Part shown: positions 61,585 through 64,000 of the stretch, piece by piece
How the letters are laid out: every line of letters begins with the position of its first letter
How positions within the stretch are numbered: position 1 is the first letter of the stretch
DNA from: Pseudoxanthomonas sp. Root630
GTDB lineage: Bacteria; Pseudomonadota; Gammaproteobacteria; Xanthomonadales; Xanthomonadaceae
NCBI RefSeq assembly: GCF_001427585.1
Contig: NZ_LMGY01000021.1
Coordinates: 1 to 64,000, forward strand
Length of the DNA stretch: 64,000 nt
Direction: 5' to 3'
Notes under the pieces: model-generated
Told to the model about the DNA's origin: nothing
The model's input: only the letters and a program-made list of their open reading frames with translations
Database searches by the model: none
Program-made: the position numbers and the translations under genes

Positions 61585-62766
61585 TCACCGCACCGGCAGC
61601 ATGTTCACGGATTTCCCTGCCGCGACCTCGCAACTCCCCGGTTGCGCGTTGATCCAGTCGCGTATCACCTGCACGCCCTCGCGATGCACGACCGAGCGCC
61701 CGAGCTCCGGCATCATGATCGCGGGGTCGTCGCTGTCCATGCGGAATTCGAAGATGGACGCAGCGGCATTGCCCGGCTCGATGTCGTGCAGGCGGTTGCC
61801 GGTGCCTTTGCCTGCGGCGATCGGCTGCTTGCAGAAGCCAAGCTTCAAGCGGTCCTGCGTGCCGGCATCCAGCCACAGCCCCGAGGTGATCGCCGGACCG
61901 GTCGCGCTGTGGCAATGGCCGCAGTTGACATCGAGGTAGGCGCGCGCGCGCGCCTCCAGCGGCGCCGTCGCGTCCATCGCATCCACCAGCCGCGGCGGGT
62001 TCGCCGGCACGCCCGCCAGGTAGCCGACACGCGCCAGGTGCGCGAGCTGGTTCTCGCGACCGCCCGCATAGTCGAAGTCGCGATTGAGGTGGCGCGCCTT
62101 CGGCCCGATCGGCAGCAGCTTGCGCGACTTGTTGTCGGTGATGTGGCAACCGCCGCACTGGTTCTGGTCCGGCACCTGGTAGTCGGCCGTTTCGCGCGCA
62201 CCGTCCGCACCGACCAGTTCCAGCGCCACCAGTTCGCCGGTGCGCTTGAGCGTGGCTTCGGTCTGCGCCTCGTTCCATACGTAAGGCAGCGCCACCCAGC
62301 CTTCCGCGCGATGCACCAGCAGGCGGGTTTCGATCAGGCGCACCTTGGACAGGTCGAGCGCTTCACCTTCCAGCGACGACTGCGATGGCGGCGTGCGCGC
62401 GACGGATCTGCCGTCCCACGCCGTCCCTGCGGGCAGCGGGTAGTAGAAGGTCTTGCTGAGGATGGTGCCGACCGGGAAATCGAAACTCTGCTCCGGTTGG
62501 TAGGCCGCCGACGTTCCCGCCGGCATCCAGACAGTACGCAGCTTGTGCGCGTAGTCGCTGAACAATGGCGTATTGAGGTCGTAAGGCACCACGCCTTCGT
62601 TGAGGCGCAGCTTCCCGTCTTCGATGCGCAGCACGCCCCACTCATCCAACGTCTTCGGCTGCCCTTCGGCGAAGAAGTGCACGCGCGGCGCCGGGCGGCA
62701 CGCGGCCAACCCGAGGCAGGATGCGGCCACGACGAGCAGGACGGCGAGGCGGTATCGCTCAGGCAT
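61585..62766 (-). CDS. SO2930-family diheme c-type cytochrome
   Basis: A 393-residue exported protein with a lipoprotein-like N-terminus (LGLAACRP). The conserved SO2930 segment VVPYDLNTPLFSDYAHKLR is followed by two heme c motifs, CGGCH (about 205) and CGHCH (about 285), and by C-terminal MMPELGRS, in which Met may be a heme ligand. It is likely a periplasmic electron carrier. It lies 37 bp before the receptor gene and 3 bp after the beta-helix gene, so the three are probably one operon. Confidence 0.88.
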   Translation of the reverse strand: MPERYRLAVLLVVAASCLGLAACRPAPRVHFFAEGQPKTLDEWGVLRIEDGKLRLNEGVVPYDLNTPLFSDYAHKLRTVWMPAGTSAAYQPEQSFDFPVGTILSKTFYYPLPAGTAWDGRSVARTPPSQSSLEGEALDLSKVRLIETRLLVHRAEGWVALPYVWNEAQTEATLKRTGELVALELVGADGARETADYQVPDQNQCGGCHITDNKSRKLLPIGPKARHLNRDFDYAGGRENQLAHLARVGYLAGVPANPPRLVDAMDATAPLEARARAYLDVNCGHCHSATGPAITSGLWLDAGTQDRLKLGFCKQPIAAGKGTGNRLHDIEPGNAAASIFEFRMDSDDPAIMMPELGRSVVHREGVQVIRDWINAQPGSCEVAAGKSVNMLPVR

Positions 62767-62769
62767 GCC

Positions 62770-64000
62770 TTACCCGCGCTTGAGATCGACGGCGGGCAAC
62801 CGGGGCAGCTCGCAGTCGTGGGTCTTCGCATCCTTGCTGGGGTTCTTGTAGCCACCCGGGCCGTCGGCGTTGACCACGCCGCTGACGTCGCGCAGGCAGA
62901 TCTGCGGACCCGCCGTCTTCCCATCCACCTTGCGGTCCTTGTTGAAGTAGCCATCCCACAACACGTCGGGGAAGCTGCCGCCCAGGCCGTAGGTCGCCAC
63001 CTTCAGGGCCTTCAGGTCGAAGCCGTCGGGCGAATCGCCGCCGCCGGAGAGCGTGTTGCCATGGATGTAGATGCGTTCCGGGTACGGATCGAAGTTCGGC
63101 GACGCGCTGCTGTCCTTGTAGCCGGTCGAGTACACGCTGGACACGATGATGTTGGCGGTCGCGTTGTCGCGGATCTCGTTGCCGAAGACCTCGATGTCGT
63201 CGTTCGAATTGATGACGATGCCCGACCCCGCCGGCACGCTGGCCACGGGCGTGCCCTTCGCGCCGAAGTTCTCGTGGTTGTTGGCGATCACTTTGTTGTT
63301 GTAGACCCGGATGTTGCCGCCCTGCTGCGACAGCCCGGGCATGTTGAACACCAGGATGCCGCCGGTGTTGCCGGTGGCCACGTTCTCGTAGACATCGGCG
63401 TTGATGGTGTTCTCCACCTCGATGCCGGCGACGTTCTGCTCGGCGCGGCTGCGCCGCACGATGACGCCGTCGGACTGGCCCACGTAGATGCCGGCATCCG
63501 ATGCGCCGATGGACACGGTGTCCTCGATCAGCACGTTCTTGGTCAGCACCGGATAGATGCCATAGGCGCCGTTCTTCGTGCTCGGGCCGCCGGTCCACTG
63601 CACCTTCACCCCGCGCACGGTGATGTTGGACGACTCGCTGATCTTCAGGCCGTCGCCCTTCGAGTCCTCGATGGTGAGGTGTTCGATGGTGAAGTCGTCG
63701 CCGTTGACGAGCAGGCCCTCGGCGCCGGCCTTCTGGCCCTTGAAGCTCAACACGCTCTTGTCCATGCCGGCCCCGCGGATGGTCACCCCGTTCGCGCGCA
63801 GGGTCAGGCTGCGGTCGAACTGGTGCCGTCCGGCCGGGATCTCGATGACGTCGCCCGGCTTGGCGTCCAGCAGGCGCTCCTGCAGGGTGGTGGCGAAGGC
63901 CGCGTCGGCGGCGGCCACGACGGCCGTCTCGGGCGCCTTCGGCTGGCAACCCGCCGCCAACAGCGCCAGCGCGCCGGCCACCGCCAAGGAAATGTTGCGC
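62770..64000 (-). CDS. Parallel beta-helix lipoprotein (SO2929-like), 5' end outside the window
   Basis: At least 410 residues. The visible N-terminus reads RNISLAVAGALALLAAGCQP with a lipobox (LAAGC), so only a few N-terminal codons are missing. The body has repeated short beta strands (VTIRGAGMDKSVLSF, ITVRGVKVQWTGG, VLIEDTVSIGASD, NIRVYNNKVIANN) typical of right-handed parallel beta-helices. The protein ends LPAVDLKRG. In Shewanella and xanthomonads such a protein accompanies the SO2930 cytochrome; function is unknown. Confidence 0.85.
   Translation of the reverse strand, partial: RNISLAVAGALALLAAGCQPKAPETAVVAAADAAFATTLQERLLDAKPGDVIEIPAGRHQFDRSLTLRANGVTIRGAGMDKSVLSFKGQKAGAEGLLVNGDDFTIEHLTIEDSKGDGLKISESSNITVRGVKVQWTGGPSTKNGAYGIYPVLTKNVLIEDTVSIGASDAGIYVGQSDGVIVRRSRAEQNVAGIEVENTINADVYENVATGNTGGILVFNMPGLSQQGGNIRVYNNKVIANNHENFGAKGTPVASVPAGSGIVINSNDDIEVFGNEIRDNATANIIVSSVYSTGYKDSSASPNFDPYPERIYIHGNTLSGGGDSPDGFDLKALKVATYGLGGSFPDVLWDGYFNKDRKVDGKTAGPQICLRDVSGVVNADGPGGYKNPSKDAKTHDCELPRLPAVDLKRG

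Noticed and set aside
58839-61652. 937-residue plus-strand open frame opposite the TonB receptor
   Set aside because: His/Arg/Val/Gly-rich low-complexity shadow of a GC-rich gene, with no domain and no ribosome site.

Overview
The window reads as a large mobile genomic island integrated in the chromosome of a high-GC gammaproteobacterium, most likely a member of the Xanthomonadaceae/Lysobacteraceae (Pseudoxanthomonas, Stenotrophomonas or Luteimonas type). This placement rests on gene content and codon style, not on a search. Only the last 6 kb (about 58.09-64.0 kb) looks like ordinary chromosome: the 5' part of recG, a TonB-dependent receptor, an SO2930-type diheme cytochrome c and a parallel beta-helix lipoprotein, all on the minus strand. 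The host recG stops making sense inside its Walker A motif at about 58,088, where the island begins. The rest of recG and the other end of the island lie outside the window to the left, so the island is at least 58 kb.

Layout. 0-2 kb: the edge of an IS3-type insertion sequence, a retron-type reverse transcriptase and a compact candidate retron RNA. 2-20 kb: a DsbA-like protein, a P1B-4 metal ATPase with a CzcI-like protein, and divergently a long plus-strand operon, czcI-czcC-czcB-czcA-czcD followed directly by eptA, dgkA, a membrane protein, an ArnT-like GT39, a GT2, a LABN-domain protein and a PAP2 phosphatase. This operon joins Zn/Co/Cd efflux to lipid A remodelling. 19.7-23 kb: an ArsR-type repressor with its promoter and operator, an FTR1 permease fused to cytochrome c, and a BASS/arsenite-type permease. 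23.2-36 kb: a second long efflux operon on the minus strand (dmeR-like repressor, czcI, czcC, czcB, czcA, hupE, an anchored protein, a small exported protein, a TIGR04325 methyltransferase, an NreB-like MFS exporter, a membrane protein) with a divergent dmeF-DUF1289 pair, apparently controlled from one RcnR/DmeR-type operator. This is likely the Ni/Co arm. 36-38.6 kb: a DedA/YqaA protein, an exported cysteine-tailed protein with a thioredoxin-fold partner, and a decayed fragment of the LABN gene.

38.7-49.2 kb looks like a genome-defence cargo: a DNA methyltransferase, a 1430-residue Cas4/RecB-like nuclease fused to a Dna2/NAM7-type helicase, a DUF1508 protein, a STAS-like winged-helix protein, a GHKL ATPase, and divergently a CoiA-like protein and a NERD/SEC-C protein. 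I do not recognise this combination as a named system.

49.3-58.0 kb is the mobility module: five tightly overlapping minus-strand genes encoding three different tyrosine recombinases, a small coiled-coil protein and a RecG-like helicase. The island therefore interrupts host recG at the ATP-binding loop and, in the operon that starts about 46 bp from that junction and in the same direction as recG, carries its own RecG-family helicase. A mobile element that destroys a repair helicase gene and supplies a diverged replacement, possibly driven by the captured recG promoter, is the most unusual thing in the window. No rRNA, tRNA or CRISPR array was found.
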